Shown: piece after piece, positions 1-12,069 of the stretch
Layout: each line of letters begins with the position of its first letter
Position numbering within the stretch: position 1 is the first letter of the stretch
NCBI GenBank assembly: GCA_012861695.1
Contig: JAAOOA010000026.1
Location: 9,456,661 to 9,520,660, forward strand
Reading direction: 5' to 3'
Source of the DNA: Trematomus loennbergii
Taxonomy: Eukaryota; Chordata; Actinopteri; Perciformes; Nototheniidae
DNA: 64,000 nt
Program-made: the position numbers and the translations under genes
The notes under the pieces: model-generated
Databases searched by the model: none
The model's input: the letters and a program-made list of their open reading frames with translations, nothing else
Told to the model about the DNA's origin: nothing

Positions 1-1087
1 GTTCCGGCGCTAAAACACGGAGACGACGCAACGCTGGCTGCACAGAAACGAGCAACAGGCAGACAAAAAGATAAATGTTTAACCCGCCATGATAACAAAC
101 GCGGCTGAAGCCAGCATCACGCGTTAATAAGAGAAGCCACAGTCAGAAATAGGCTCCGGCCTTTATTCCCACTACGTCGCCCGGCAATTTGACACAGATT
201 GCGTCGCCAGGTTGCCAGGTAGGCTCGCATCCTCTAAAATAATCGTTGTTTCTTGAATTGTAGGATTAAAAGAGGCAAAACAGGTTTGGTGTAGAATAAG
301 TATATAATTTCTGTTTATAAATGTTATTTTACTTACGTTTGGCTTGTGTTGACATTAAAACTGCAGGTATTTAACACCCTGCTGTATCAACAGCGTTTAT
401 TTGCTCTACTAAAATATATATTTGCTTAGGAAAATGCAGCTCAAGAATACATTTAAAGCCTGCACGAAAGGCTTTTGGGACGAGGAGACTGTAGTCAACA
501 AATTATGAACAATAACATTTAATTGTAATTATCCTAACTTTTGTATCATTGAAATGTTTAATGTCTCAAGTTTTATTGGAACTTAATAGCTAGCACTTTT
601 GCCATTATATCTTCCATTTTGAATAGTTATAAATAAAGGTCTATTTTCATATTTATTTTAAACAATTTAGTTAATCCCTTTGTCTCGAAATGGAACGTTT
701 TTAAAAGGGGGGTTATCTCGCAAACCTGGCAACCACCGCATCTTCTTATTCTGTTCCGCCACTGAAAGAGGGCCGACCATCTGCACTTCTTTGTGTTTGA
801 AATCCGTTATGGTGTTTTATTAATATTAGTTTTTTTGGTGTCAATAAAACAAATCTTACGATGTAATGAATAATTATATAAAGTTATTAAATTATATTAT
901 TATGATGAGACTCTGGCTACATGCCGTTACATAGCTACTATAAACCACCATGACTCAACACAAATGTTACTTGGGATTAGAGAAATCTGGATGTGGTTCA
1001 TTTTATTTAATTGAAATCAGGCATTTAACAATGGGATGTTATTTCTCAGTATTCAATGGGAGGAGCATCTCAGATGATTTAATCCAG
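1..1087. other. AT-rich intergenic DNA, no gene seen
   Basis: No open frame with family resemblance and no convincing splice-flanked exon was seen on either strand. An 11 bp inverted pair, GGTTGCCAGGT near 212 and its reverse complement near 725, brackets about 0.5 kb of AT-rich sequence. This may be the remains of a transposon, but the similarity stops after the 11 bases. Confidence 0.4.
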
Positions 1088-1375
1088 GGGGTTCACAGCT
1101 GTGTTTAGTCAGCTAAAGGGCAAGGGGAAATCTTGGAACCTGAAGGTTGCCAGTTCGATCTCCAGGCTGGCAAGATCAGAGCATTTTTCCCACCATTAGT
1201 TTGAGCAAGGCCCTTAGCCCTCAACTGCTCCCTGGTCAGTCTGGGATTGTACTGAACAGGTGTGTAAAACCTGAAGCCTCCTGAATTATTATCTTTCATT
1301 TGCATAAATGCTAACAAGCTCCCGCCGATTTGTGTTTTTCCCCCGGGCCACATTTACATTTACATCATGGCGCTG
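1088..1375 (+). mobile_element. tRNA-SINE-like remnant
   Basis: The stretch has a B-box-like core, CCAGTTCGATCTCC, near 1151-1164. It is followed by a fish-SINE type body (AGCAAGGCCCTTAGCCCTC near 1204) and ends in a short ACATTTACATTTAC tail near 1350. The open frame across it is not coding in character. The family name cannot be fixed by eye. Confidence 0.4.
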
Positions 1376-2083
1376 TATATCTGTATGAAGTTCACCAGAT
1401 CAATGTCTGATGACCAAAACATTGTTTTAGGAATGTTTTGGTTCTTTGACATTAAAAGAGCAATACACACGCTTGTGCTTTGCCAAACCTTATGAAGTAA
1501 TTGATGTTAGCACAATGAAACGCTATAGAAAAATACACCATCTGAGTTTAGAGTTTGCTTCCTTTTGCTGCTGGGTCCGGTCGCAGTGTGTCCTGTGCAG
1601 TGTCCCCAACTCTTTCAAAGAAAGAGGCTAAAGTCGGACACCTATTTGCATATTCGGCATCATCACATAATCATTTGCATAAAGGTCAGTGGTTCAGAAG
1701 AAAATCTAACTTGTATTGCATTAGTAATGAGAAATATGACAATGTGATTTAAATCAATCTCGAACCATCGCATCAGAACAGACGAGGCAACCACAATGCC
1801 AAATAAGAAGTCATGTGGGGGCTTCTGTGTCAAAGGCAACACCTAATGGTAAAACTTGGGTCTGTTCCGGCATCATATGAAATCAGCTACAAAAGTGTTA
1901 ACATCAACCCGACGGGGAAAGTTGAGTCTGTGAGAAAAATGGAAAGTGATCTGGTGGTCTTTGCAACAGCAGTGCCAACAACAAATAATACCACAACACA
2001 ACGCTGGGGAAGGGAATGAAAACCCTTTAATGCAACAGTTCTATTGTCCAGAAAATACGCTTATTATATATAAAGCTAACATT
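1376..2083. other. 3' flank of nfkbil1
   Basis: No separate gene is seen. On the minus strand an ATTAAA-type poly(A) signal lies at 2026-2031, about 55 bases after the nfkbil1 stop. The 3' UTR may therefore be very short. The remainder to 1376 shows no recognisable feature. Confidence 0.35.
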
Positions 2084-5000
2084 TTAAGACTTGAGGCTCT
2101 GTGCCAGACTGTTGAGCTCCTGCGAGAGCGCTGTGACTGTATCCAGGATCCGCTGTTTGTCCTTCTCCTCTAAACGAGCTTCACAGCGCTGAGCAAACTT
2201 GTCAGGATGCCACAGCACTTGCTGCTTCAGGAGCATTTTACGGAACACCGGCACGTCGTTCCTGTCCACGCCGTGCAGCATCACATCCAGCATATCCTGC
2301 ACGGTGCCTCGTGGAGCCGGCCAGGGGATGTCGCTGTAGCTCAGCTTTGTGTCTTTAGATGAAGAGCCACCATCAAAAGTAGCCGCGCACTTTTCATCGT
2401 ACGTGCGCTTTTTACCCAGTTTAGTCTCTTCCTCTTTACGTTTGGCTCGTGCCAGGTACTCTTCGTGTTCCCTCTGCAGCTTCTCGTGCAGCTCCTTGTG
2501 GCTCTGCGCCTCCTGCTCTCTCTGTTGATCACTCTTCTTTTCTTTTTCCACCCAGAAGACGAAGCTGCCAGTCTCTGAGTTTCAGCGATCTTCTTATCAT
2601 AATAATCTCTTCTAATACGGTCAGCCCAGTCCCCAAAGTCTTCCTCATCATCATCGACAGGAAGATAATCATCGGCTGTGAATCAAGAACAGCTGTGTTA
2701 TTTATCAAGTAAAAACTGCTAGAATCAAATCCAGCCTTAAAGAAAGACATGAATGTGTGTGAATCATACACACCAAAGGTTTCATGGAACTCATCCACGC
2801 ATTCCCCAAACAGCTTTTCGATCCACTCCTTCTGCGGGTCTTTTTCAGATGGACGACTCATGTTTTCAGCAGCCTGAAGAATATAAGGTAATATATGTCA
2901 AAATGATCCTTAACTAACAAACATTGTGCTCTTTAGACATCGGATAACACATTTAATACAGTTTAATTAATTGTCTTTATTACCAATTACATACATTGGT
3001 GTATATTATGAAAATAAACACAGAGAGAATATATCTTTGTCAAATAAACTGAATTGTCATGGGAAAATTATGTCTGAATACTAGGGCTGTGCGATTATAG
3101 CAAACATCATAATCCGATTATTTTGGTCAATATTGATATCACGATTATTAAATACGATATTCATTGACTTTGAAAACATCCATTTATTGAACTTTTAAAT
3201 ACAAATAATAATTTGAACAGTATCTTTGAACTGTTGATTTCCCTGAACGTATAATTCAACTGAAAAACCAATACAAAAATAAATTAAATAATGATACATT
3301 TATATCTACATTAAATAAATAATATCAAAATAATAAATACCAATAAACAGATCAACAAATATTTGGAGCGCACTCAACAAGCTACTAAACATATATAAAT
3401 ATGATAAATACAAATACATTTGATCAAATATGTTGCAGTGCAGTGTCACAACCTAGCAAAGCAAAATAATCGTTTTTTCGATTATGTGTTTTCGTAATTG
3501 TGGCAGGCCAAAATCGTAAATTGCGATTAAAATATGATTAATTGCACAGCCCTACTGAATACATTGCTAACCAAAATAGATTAATCACATGAGCGTTATA
3601 GAAAGTATCAATAAAGATACCTTTGCATTTTGGAATTTTGATCAGGAAAAACAAGCTATTTAAAAATCTGGCACTGTGACAACTTAATAGCAACTATCAA
3701 AACACAGCACCATAAAATGGTTCTAAATGTTTATTTACCTTGTTTGTTTCCTCCAGTCCAGCAGGTCTTGAGGTGTGACTCCAGCATGTTGGGAGTATCC
3801 AAAGCTTCTGGACAACTTTTGGAGAGGCTACTAGGTCATTATACGCTGCAGGGAAACATGCAAGATTTAGGTGACATTCTTAATCATCATATACACAACA
3901 ATCACATTAAAGCCCTAGTTCAGAATGTTAGGCTCCAACAATGCATATATATTATGTTAATAAAAACAAATTAAAAAATGAAAATCACACAGTAAATCAA
4001 ATCCTGGTTCTCCTACAACTTCCTCAAACTAACAGTGATAAATCCGAGGTTCTCCTCATTGGAACCAAATCCACCCTCACCAAACCTGACAGTTTCTCCA
4101 TTCCATCGACAACTCCTCAGTCTCACCCTCCCCTCAGGTTAAGAGTCTGGCTGTCATGCTCGACAGCAGACTTTCCTTAAAAACACATCAGTAATGTGAT
4201 TGGGTCTGCTAATTTCCATATACGTAACATTAACCTCCTCCACGCATCGACTACAGCAATTCTCTTCTCTTTGGTCTCCCTCTCAAGTCCATCTACAAAC
4301 TTCAACTGGTCCAAAACTCTGTTGCCACATCATCACCAGAATCCCCTCCATTAACCACATCACTCCTGTTCTTCAGCAACTTCACCGGCTGCCTGTCAAA
4401 TACCGTAACGATTTTAAGAGACCGCTCCTCACCTTTAAGACCGTAGCCACACGGAGACGGTAACGAAAACGAACCAAATTTGATATAAAAAAAGTCTTCC
4501 GTCCACACAATCGGCACGAGAAACGTTTCCGTCCACACGAGACCGCTCGACCCGCTGGATAGTAAGTGGCGCTGTACTTCTGCCACAAAATACACCAAAA
4601 GCAGCGAAGAAGACTTCACGAGCATGCATGGTTGCCCTTCTGTTTATTCTCCACGGTGGATTTAGCAGCAGAGGTGGGGAGAGAGGCAGGGGCCAGGCTC
4701 TGGCTCTTTTTCTCCCTCCCCGAGGCAAGCGTGTGCTCCTGCTGTAAATCTCTCTGGTAGTCCACCAGCAGATGAAAAACACCCACCTCTCCGCCTCTTC
4801 CAAGGGACGAGGGAACCGTGGGGCAGAGTTTCCGCTAGAATTTTTTTCGCCGGTCAACATGTCTGTTAAAGTTTAAATCTTGGACAAAATTATAAAAGTG
4901 CCAGTCAAAGGTCTTCTTTGTTATTTATTGAGCTTTAAAACAAATGAATAATGACTCTATATAATCATGTAAGAATAATACGGAGTCTCTCTTTTCCTCC

Positions 5001-6488
5001 CCCTCTCCTGACAGCACGTCAGTATTTTCGTTATCAGGAAATGATCGTATAGAGGCGTAATCACGGAGCCGTTTGGCCCTCCAGAGCGTTGCGTCGGCAG
5101 ATCTACCCACCTTGGGACCCGTTATCGTTATCTGCGTTTCCCTGTCGGCCTCGTGTGGCCGAACCGTCTATATGATAGAGAAGTGTAGCGGATAAGACCC
5201 GTTTCGTCTCTGTGTGGCTAGGGCATGAGGCTATCCACAACCTCACTCCTCTGTACCTCTCCGACCTCCTGCACATCAACACACCCTCCTGCACTCTTAG
5301 GTCTTCTGCTTCCATCCACCACCCTTCTGCTTAACCACCATGGGGTCCAGAGCCTTCAGCCGCTTTGCACCCCGCCTCTGGAACTCCCTCCCCACTGGAC
5401 ATCCGGAATATTGACTCTCTCGATTTTCAAATCACGTCTAAAAATACATCTCTTCACACTGGCATATCCACCCTGATCACTACTCATGACACCTCAGAAT
5501 CCTCTGTTCTTATTGATTATATTGTCTTGATTTTCTGCTGGTGTTTTGTTTTTGTTTTGTGTTTTTGTATCTTGTATGGCGACCTTGAGAGCCTTGAAAG
5601 GTGCCTATATAAATAAAATGCATTAGTATTATTATTACTTTACAGACTGCAGTGTAGCTTAAGCTATATATATACACACACATCATAATATAGCTGTTTA
5701 ATACACTACATTTGCAAATAAACTAGTAACTAAAGCTGTGAAATGTAGTTAAGTTAAAATAGGCTCTAAATGTTACTTAAGTACATTGGATCTTCTTTTC
5801 TCAAGTAAATAAGATAAGATAGACCTTTATTGATCACTGTATGGAAATGCAGGTGTTATAGCAGTAAAAGAACAAGAGAGAAATACAGATAGTACACATT
5901 ACATTACATTACATGTCACTTGTTAGACACTTTTACCCAAAGTTACTTACATAGGCCTACACTCAATAGTGTGGGGTGAAGCTACAGCCTCATACACAGG
6001 GATAATTAAAAGAAAAAAATAAGAAGAAGTAACACCATGTAGTAACAGTATTAATAAAAATAACAAAAATGAATTTGGTTACATCCAACAATAAGAAATA
6101 ATAGATGTATGTTAACAGAACGTAGTAAAGGTAGGCTATATGTAGAGGTAAACAGATACAGTTATAAATATATGATATAAGTCAATCACAGCTTCTTCAC
6201 CGAGTCTCCCTCACCTGTATTGTTGTTTTTCAGAGCCTTGTTGACGGCTACGTGTAACACCGTGTCTCCTTTGCGGTTCTTCTGGAGGACATCGGCTCCG
6301 TGTCTGAGCAGCAGCCGCAGCGCAGCGTCGTCTCCCAGGCAGCAGGCGAGGTGCAGCGGGCTCCTCTCCCTCCGGCCGTGGGAGAAGTTCACATCCAGGT
6401 CCCGGTGCCTCCGGAGGTACGACTTCAGCTTCAGCACGCTGCCCTCCTCCACGTACCTCCACACGCGTTTCTGCTTGCGAGATAACAT
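2084..6488 (-). CDS. nfkbil1: NF-kappa-B inhibitor-like protein 1, reading frame broken
   Basis: Homologue of NFKBIL1, an ankyrin-repeat nuclear protein linked to NF-kB/innate signalling and alternative splicing (family knowledge). Coding exons, minus strand: 6488-6215, 3845-3739, 2873-2774, 2675-2084, all with AG/GT borders. Exon 1 starts MLSRKQKRVW and holds ankyrin units (SPLHLACCLGDDAALRLLLRHGAD, about residues 43-66, then GDTVLHVAVNKAL). Exon 2 continues with AYNDLV and a GVTPQDLLDW ankyrin motif. Exon 3 contains KEWIEKLFGECVDEF. Exon 4 holds FGDWADRIRRDYYDK, a coiled Lys/Glu-rich stretch, and a J-like end (LWHPDKFAQRC, then ALSQELNSLAQSLKS) that closely follows the human C-terminus. The frame is not continuous. 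In exon 2 the motif halves lie in different frames although the exon length suits its neighbours. Exon 4 needs one more base near an A run at about 2545. It is either a damaged gene or a gene with consensus errors. Identity is sure; intactness is not. Confidence 0.85.
3082..3554. mobile_element. non-autonomous hAT-type transposon, 473 bp
   Basis: Terminal inverted repeats are TAGGGCTGTGCGATTAT at the left and, reverse-complemented, TAGGGCTGTGCAATTAATC at the right. A perfect 8 bp target duplication, CTGAATAC, sits at 3074-3081 and 3555-3562. An 8 bp duplication and a CAGGGCTGTG-like end are typical of hAT elements. The interior is AT-rich with no transposase frame. It lies in nfkbil1 intron 2, between exons 2 and 3. 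Confidence 0.8.
4000..4440 (+). mobile_element. L2-type LINE fragment, 5' part of a split copy
   Basis: Degraded reverse-transcriptase ORF of an L2/Maui-type LINE. Readable islands in shifting frames include NSDKSEVLLIGTKSTL near 4035-4080, then INHITPVLQQLHRLPVKYR near 4350-4410. Stops and frame changes show it is dead. The copy is cut at 4440 by a DNA transposon and resumes at 5224. It lies in nfkbil1 intron 1. Confidence 0.75.
4441..5223 (-). mobile_element. hAT-like non-autonomous transposon, copy 1, nested in L2
   Basis: Its ends are inverted repeats: left CCGTAGCCACACGGAGACG; right, reverse-complemented, CCCTAGCCACACAGAGACG. The insertion splits the L2 frame between LLTFK and the following HNL-like segment. 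On the minus strand its inner sequence matches the copy at 19936-20515, including GTAGATCTGC, AACGCTCTGG, GGCCAAACGGCTCCGTG and a GCAACCATG segment. No transposase frame is present. Orientation here is set relative to the second copy. Confidence 0.65.
5224..5640 (+). mobile_element. L2-type LINE fragment, 3' end of the split copy
   Basis: Continues the LINE interrupted at 4440. The deduced peptide YLSDLLHINTPSCTLRSSAS lies near 5255-5315. DIRNIDSLDFQ follows near 5400-5430, and the ORF ends in a THLFTLAYPP-like segment. The element closes with the usual fish L2 tail (CTATATAAATAAAATGCATTAG, then ATT repeats, near 5605-5636). Confidence 0.75.
5811..5892 (-). mobile_element. LINE (RTE/Expander-like) 3' tail remnant
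   Basis: AAGATAAGATAGACCTTTAT near 5811-5830, followed by TGGAAATGCAGGTGTTA, resembles the common teleost LINE tail in reverse orientation. Only the tail is left. Family assignment is by eye. Confidence 0.4.
5893..5990 (-). mobile_element. SINE 3' tail remnant, same family as 7497-7690
   Basis: ACATTACATTACATGTCACT, then TGTTAGACACTTTTACCCAA, is a diverged reverse complement of the tail of the SINE at 7497-7690. The tRNA-like head is missing or unrecognisable. Confidence 0.5.
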
Positions 6489-7496
6489 GAGTACTTCAGA
6501 GCAGACTGAAATAAAGGAGTTTAATTAGACGTGTTAGCTTCTGAGGCCTAGCATCGCTTAGCATTGGCTAGTGGGGTCCTTCTCATAAATAACTCCGAAG
6601 ATCGCCTCAGCTGGGACACTTAGGTTCCGGGGACAGAATGGTTCTGTTTTTGTCACTAGGTGTCAGCATTTACTATCTTTCTAAATCAGGAATCTTTTTC
6701 GTAATTAATTGTATACATATGTTTTCTAAAAGCATAAACCGATCATATTAAACACACATTTAAAAACACAACAGACTTAATAACCTTTTCTCTTAGAGCT
6801 AATAACACAATTCAAAATAGGCTAGTATGTTGAGTATATTGTATATTTTATTTTTAAATTGAATAACCTGTATTTATTGACTTATCAGGCCACTGTACCT
6901 GAACATTATGCCCTAAAATACTCTTTCCGTCTCTTAAAGCTGGTCAAAACAAAGCCACCATTCACAGTACAGTGTATGTATTTTGTGAGTGACGTTCTTC
7001 ATTTCAGGACTCTGTTGACATCAGCCAGAATCAGATTTATTGGCTATTTGTACTAATTTAAGGTATTTTACCCTGCGTCTGTTGATTTCAATTAAGACTA
7101 CATAAACAGAAATAAAAATGAGGCAAATAAATTAAGTTAAATTAAGCTAAACATTTGGACAAAAAGCTGAACAAAGGTTCAACAAATCACAAGTATTGAC
7201 ACTATATAAAACCACAACAATATATTGAAACAGTGTAGCAATCGTGCTTAAAGGTTTGCAAAGGGTTGTACATAGCTTACTCAGTATTCATAAGCCTGTC
7301 TCTGGGTTTCTGGGCCTCCTTTCAACATGCCACCTGTCAGGAGGATGTCATGCAAAGAGTCATCTGTGTGCTTCTGTGTGTGGGTTTATACATCAGGGGT
7401 TAAAATGGTTCACTTCTACTTTTTATTTTCTTCTCCAAAAATGCATTCCAGTTACTCACAGTTAATCTTGTACATTTCAAAAACGTGTTGGGTCAG
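6489..7496. other. nfkbil1 upstream region and intergenic DNA
   Basis: The nfkbil1 5' UTR and promoter must lie just above 6488, but no TATA box or CpG cluster is obvious. The rest to 7496 is AT-rich with no recognisable exon. Confidence 0.35.
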
Positions 7497-7690
7497 GAGG
7501 CGTGTGGCACAGTGGATAGAGCGTTGGTGTTCAGATCAAGGGAGCACAGGTTCAAACCCTACTGCAGTCAGCATGTCCCTGGGCAAGACACTTCACCCCA
7601 AATTGCTCCTGTGGGGATTGCCCACAGTATTGAGTATGTAAGTCACTTTGGATAAAAGCATCTAACAAGTAACATGTAATGTAAATGTAA
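7497..7690 (+). mobile_element. tRNA-derived SINE (V-SINE-like)
   Basis: A tRNA-type head carries an A box (TGGCACAGTGG at 7505-7515) and a B box (GGTTCAAACCC at 7549-7559). A core with GTCCCTGGGCAAGACACTTC follows, then the typical fish tail CACTTTGGATAAAAGCATC near 7641 and short ATGTAATGTAA repeats. The ends are soft. Confidence 0.75.
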
Positions 7691-9549
7691 TGTCATTACA
7701 TTTCTTTTTTAACAATTACATGTGTTGTTGTGACACTTTGTGGGGGTGTAGTCTTGTGGGGGTGTAGTGAATGACAGCTGTCTGTAATCAAACATGTAAA
7801 AATGTCCTGTACTATAGAACAGAGTTAAAATATTCATAAAGGGTCTTTATTTTAAAGCTCAACTTGAATGTATTCAAAGTAGAGATTACATGACATTCGT
7901 TTGTCTTAATGTCTGACAACGTGTCTAGAGGGGAAATTGAGGTTACACATTTCAGAATCCACAACCATCAACACATCAACATGATGTGATTAAAAGACAC
8001 AGACACACAGAGAGAGTCTGTGTGTGGCTGCAGGTTGTTGTTTAAAATGTGGCTGCAATAACAGAGCAATTACTTTATTGTCTTGAATTCAGGGAAATTG
8101 TTCCACCAAACATCCCACATTTGCATCATTTACAGTTTCTAGAAAGTCTGCTCAACCCTAAATGATCACTTTAAGATTACACTTTAACGCTACGCTCTTC
8201 GCTACAGTGATTGTCTAAATCAATGCATCATGCGCCACACAGCCTCCCATGGTCGTGTTCTTGCGTAATCTCTTGCATGTGTGCTCCTCTGTGCAGCTAT
8301 CTACCTGTGATGCTTAAGTGAGTGCAGCTGAGCTTCTGAACTGGCTCGCTCCTGCTCCAGATGACAGGGCATCCATTTAGGCTCGAGGGAGGGAAGGATG
8401 CACAATGGAGAGGATAGAGGAGGGAATGAAGGGACACTCTGTGCTCTGTGAAGAGGATGATCTTCTCCGAGACTCACAAAACCCAAGATCCGGAGTCACC
8501 CTAAAAGCTTGGGCACTTCCGCTCCTTTCTGCTGTCGGAAACGACGTGTCTCCACTAACGATGGCCGTCTTGTGTGAACGCCTTTGAAATGTTTGCCATC
8601 TCAGGAGAGAGAGTGAGGAGAGAAAAAGAGACATCTGACGAGTCACCTGTTTGCCACTATGTCTGCTTCAAGCTCTGGTGTTATTTGTCAAACATTCCTT
8701 ATTGCTCCCCTTTGTCGCACAGAAGTGAGCCTCCATGTCCTGCAAGACCTCAGGAGGAGCAGGCGTCTCTATCTATCTCGCAGAGGGCCCTAAACGCAGG
8801 GAGAAGCCTCTGAAAGACAGGATATCCCCATACTTTTCCTTTCCTTCCTGGCCTGCGGAGTCCTATCCTGTCCGTGTGGTCTGTCGTCTCCTGGGACGAT
8901 GCCGGGAGGAGCGCTGCGAGAGAGGGCAGCAGGAAGCTGAGGGTCCTTCAAGACGCTCCAGGGTCAACACCTCATCCTACCGCACTATGCTTGACCAGGC
9001 TCAAGGTCCGGTCTGATGGCCGTGCTGCGCAGCCTCCATTGTTAGAACGGAGATGAAATGTGTGCACACTTCCTGTGTCTATTTTCTGCCTGTTTATTGG
9101 GTTCTGATTTATGTGCTGTTACACACAGGAGTCAGGGCTGCAAGCCTGATTTAAAACAAGACAAAGGCTATCTGATTTTCCATTGACAGACAATGAATGA
9201 GATAAGGTGGGCACTCCTATAGAAACTCGGCCTTCTAAGCTTCGCCTGCGGTTTCTATTGATATGCGTTACACTGTAAACAAACAGTGTCCAGTCTGGGG
9301 ATGAATTTGGGTTTGGCTTCTTTACAGTCTGCATTGTGCTGTGATGATAGATCACCTCCAAAGACCGATAGGGCTTTTCCATACATCTCTGTCCAGACTT
9401 AAAGGGTCAGTTCAAGAAAACAAGACCAAAATAACTATCAGCACACATATTGCATAACTTCCCCTAGTTGGATCTGACTCAATGTGTTACATAATGAATT
9501 ATGGTTAATGATATCATTACATTGCATATATTCTTTATTCCTTATACTT
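7691..9549. other. Intergenic DNA, nothing recognised
   Basis: Several open frames of 60-93 codons occur at 8301-9056 on both strands. They overlap one another, lack splice context and resemble no family I know. I see no gene here. Confidence 0.35.
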
Positions 9550-9765
9550 TTAATGTTTTGCACATTCTTTAGTCTATATTTTTCATATTCCACCCTCTTC
9601 TTACAAACCCGGTACAGCTTTTGAAACTCACAGATTTTTACTGTACATTTTTCTATTTTGCAGGGTTTGCTTTATTTAGATTTCTCTTACTATTTGAATT
9701 GTTATCCACCAAAACACGAAGGCATTGTATGTGAGAACGGATTTGACAATAAACAAGATTCTGAC
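9550..9765 (+). mobile_element. LINE 3' tail remnant
   Basis: TTGCACATTCTTTAGTCTAT leads to TGTATGTGAGAACGG and TTTGACAATAAACAAGATTC at 9729-9765. This is a common 3' end of Rex/RTE-type fish retroposons. No coding part remains. Confidence 0.5.
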
Positions 9766-11925
9766 CAAATAATACAGTTTGCACAGCTTACTCACACAGA
9801 AAAAGGACTATAGTGAGTGTTAGATTGTGCATTACCATTACATATGCATTTAGTTTCAAGCTTAAAGTCAATGTGCAATCTAAAATCATAGCAACATGCC
9901 AAATCTGGCCACATACACAGTGCATGCCATGTGGAATGAAAATCACAATTTCCCTCAGAGTGGTTGAGTAGAGAGCTGAAGAATAAATTACTTCAGTCAC
10001 AGTTTCATTTGAAACTCCAAATATTTCTCATGAAAACTGAGATTTTAGAACACTAAAAATGACCTAATTCAAAGTGTGTTACACATTTAGTATGACATTA
10101 TCATTAATTGTTGAGTTAGGCAGATTTATATTCAAAGAAGCGCTTGAGAAGACCGTTTTGACAGGTATTAACTGTGCTGTCAACAAGAAACTATTATAGA
10201 TATAATTAGTGGTTGGAGTTTGTTATCTTTTGACATTTTATGGAGCTTTGATTAATTTCTTAGCGGTGTTTTCAGTGAAACATTGGTGCTTGTCTCTGCA
10301 GATTCAGAACTGTTGCTACCTTACAGATGCAGAGCACAATATCTCAGACACATAATCAATATGAAAAACATAGATGTTTTATATGTTTTTTAATGCTTTA
10401 CAGGTTAAATGCAAGTATGCTTGTCAATGTCTGTTTTAAGAAAGAACTTAGTCATTTCTTATTGAGGCAGAAGGAAGAGTGTTTATATCCTCAGGATTCC
10501 CCGAGGCAGCATGCTCCCCGTAGACACATTACATTTTCACACTCTGTTATTACAGAGGAATGAAAACATTAGTGTTATCATTTCTGAACATCATCTCAGA
10601 CAAACACCAAACCTATTTAGGATCAAAGGTCATAAATCCCTTTTATTTTATTACGTATACAAGTTAGTTTTCAAGCTTTGGCAAAGTTCCTGCCATGAAA
10701 TCTCGGTAACATGATCACATTAGCTTCATAAAACTTGAAAACCCATGACATGAATCTATCCAGATTATCTTTCACAGCGGACTTTCACTTTGAAGCTGAT
10801 GTATGGAGGGTAATGTGACTAGACATCGACTAAAATAATGCACTGTATGCTGTTTCACTAATAAAACATGTTACTGTGCAGACACTGGAGTGCATGGATT
10901 GTGCCACTAATACACTTTCTATTGGACTGTTGTTATTGTTCTATGAGTGTATCTAGTTTTTCCCCACTTCTAAACATGCAAATTCTAGACCCAATTTCGA
11001 GACATATTTCACACATCTTTGAATGTCTTTGTGTCTTGGCTCAGATGAGATTATAGAGCTGAGACAGCGATGAAAGAGACAGAGTGAATGTCACTGCAGC
11101 TGTTGGATTTCTTTTCCCTCTGACAATGACATTTTCCCATTTCACCTTTATTAAACTAAATTAAAATGTACTTTTTCAATGAACGTTCAGCTTTTGTCAC
11201 ATTTTCTAAACCTCTACTTACCATATGAAAGGCACACTCTAGCAAACTTTAATTGTAGGTAATTTAATTTAGACTAAGCCAATCTCTGTCACGGGTTTCA
11301 GGGACAGATAGTCTCATTACAAATCAGCACCCAAGGATTAGTCCAATCCCTCTGTCTCCCTGCTGTTGCTGATTACATCCTGTAAAAAGCTCTTTACAGT
11401 CAATATCGTTAAGTTCTAATGTAAAGCTCAGCAACCTGTTGAAAAGGAACAACAATTCATTGAACTATTCTCAATGTGATACACTAACGACCCAGGATCT
11501 CATTTAGATGTATTTTTGGATGCATTGGTACAGAATAAAGAGTCTAAAGTTATGGTAATTAACCCTTGAGACTTTAAACTTTGCTGGGAAAAAGCTACAT
11601 GTCCTCTGGTTGATCCAATTTAGAATCTTTTGTGCTCAATAATTGTTTGTGTGAGCGAGTTGTAAAGAGGAGGAGAAACAGGCGTGCGGAAAGAGGGAAA
11701 CAGAAGTCAAACTTGCATTTCCTGCTAACAAATGCTTTGATTTCGGCCCTGCGAAACACAATGGGACGGAGACTGCCTCCTGAAAGCAATGCACTAACAG
11801 GAAGAAGCACATTCACTGGATGGGAGAAAATACATTCCAGCAGCGAGACATAACAAGCGATCACAAGTGACGGAGAGAGACCAGACTGAGAGGATATTTG
11901 GGTTTTTTCAAATGACTTTTGTTTT
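9766..11925. other. Intergenic DNA 3' of aplnr
   Basis: AT-rich. The open frames are short and overlap on both strands. No exon, RNA gene or clear repeat was identified. Confidence 0.35.
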
Positions 11926-11933
11926 TATTACAA

Positions 11934-11939
11934 ATCATA
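11934..11939 (-). terminator. aplnr poly(A) signal candidate
   Basis: AATAAA on the minus strand is the first strong signal downstream of the aplnr stop. It implies a 3' UTR of roughly 0.86 kb, which crosses a CA microsatellite at 12044-12069. Confidence 0.45.
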
Positions 11940-12043
11940 AACAATCAATTCAAAATGACGTGAATTCACAAAATGCTTTCATGTATTTGCAGGGACAAAT
12001 TCATTGTCATGCTGACGCTCACTGAACAGACTCATTCCTTCAC

Positions 12044-12069
12044 AGACACACACACACACACACACACAC
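12044..12069. repeat. CA microsatellite
   Basis: Uninterrupted CA dinucleotide tract. A shorter, broken CA tract follows near 12250-12282. Confidence 0.9.

Noticed and set aside
212..735. Inverted GGTTGCCAGGT pair as a transposon
   Set aside because: Only 11 bp match and no target duplication was found.
8301..9056. Cluster of open frames as a possible gene
   Set aside because: Frames overlap on both strands, none has splice context or family resemblance.
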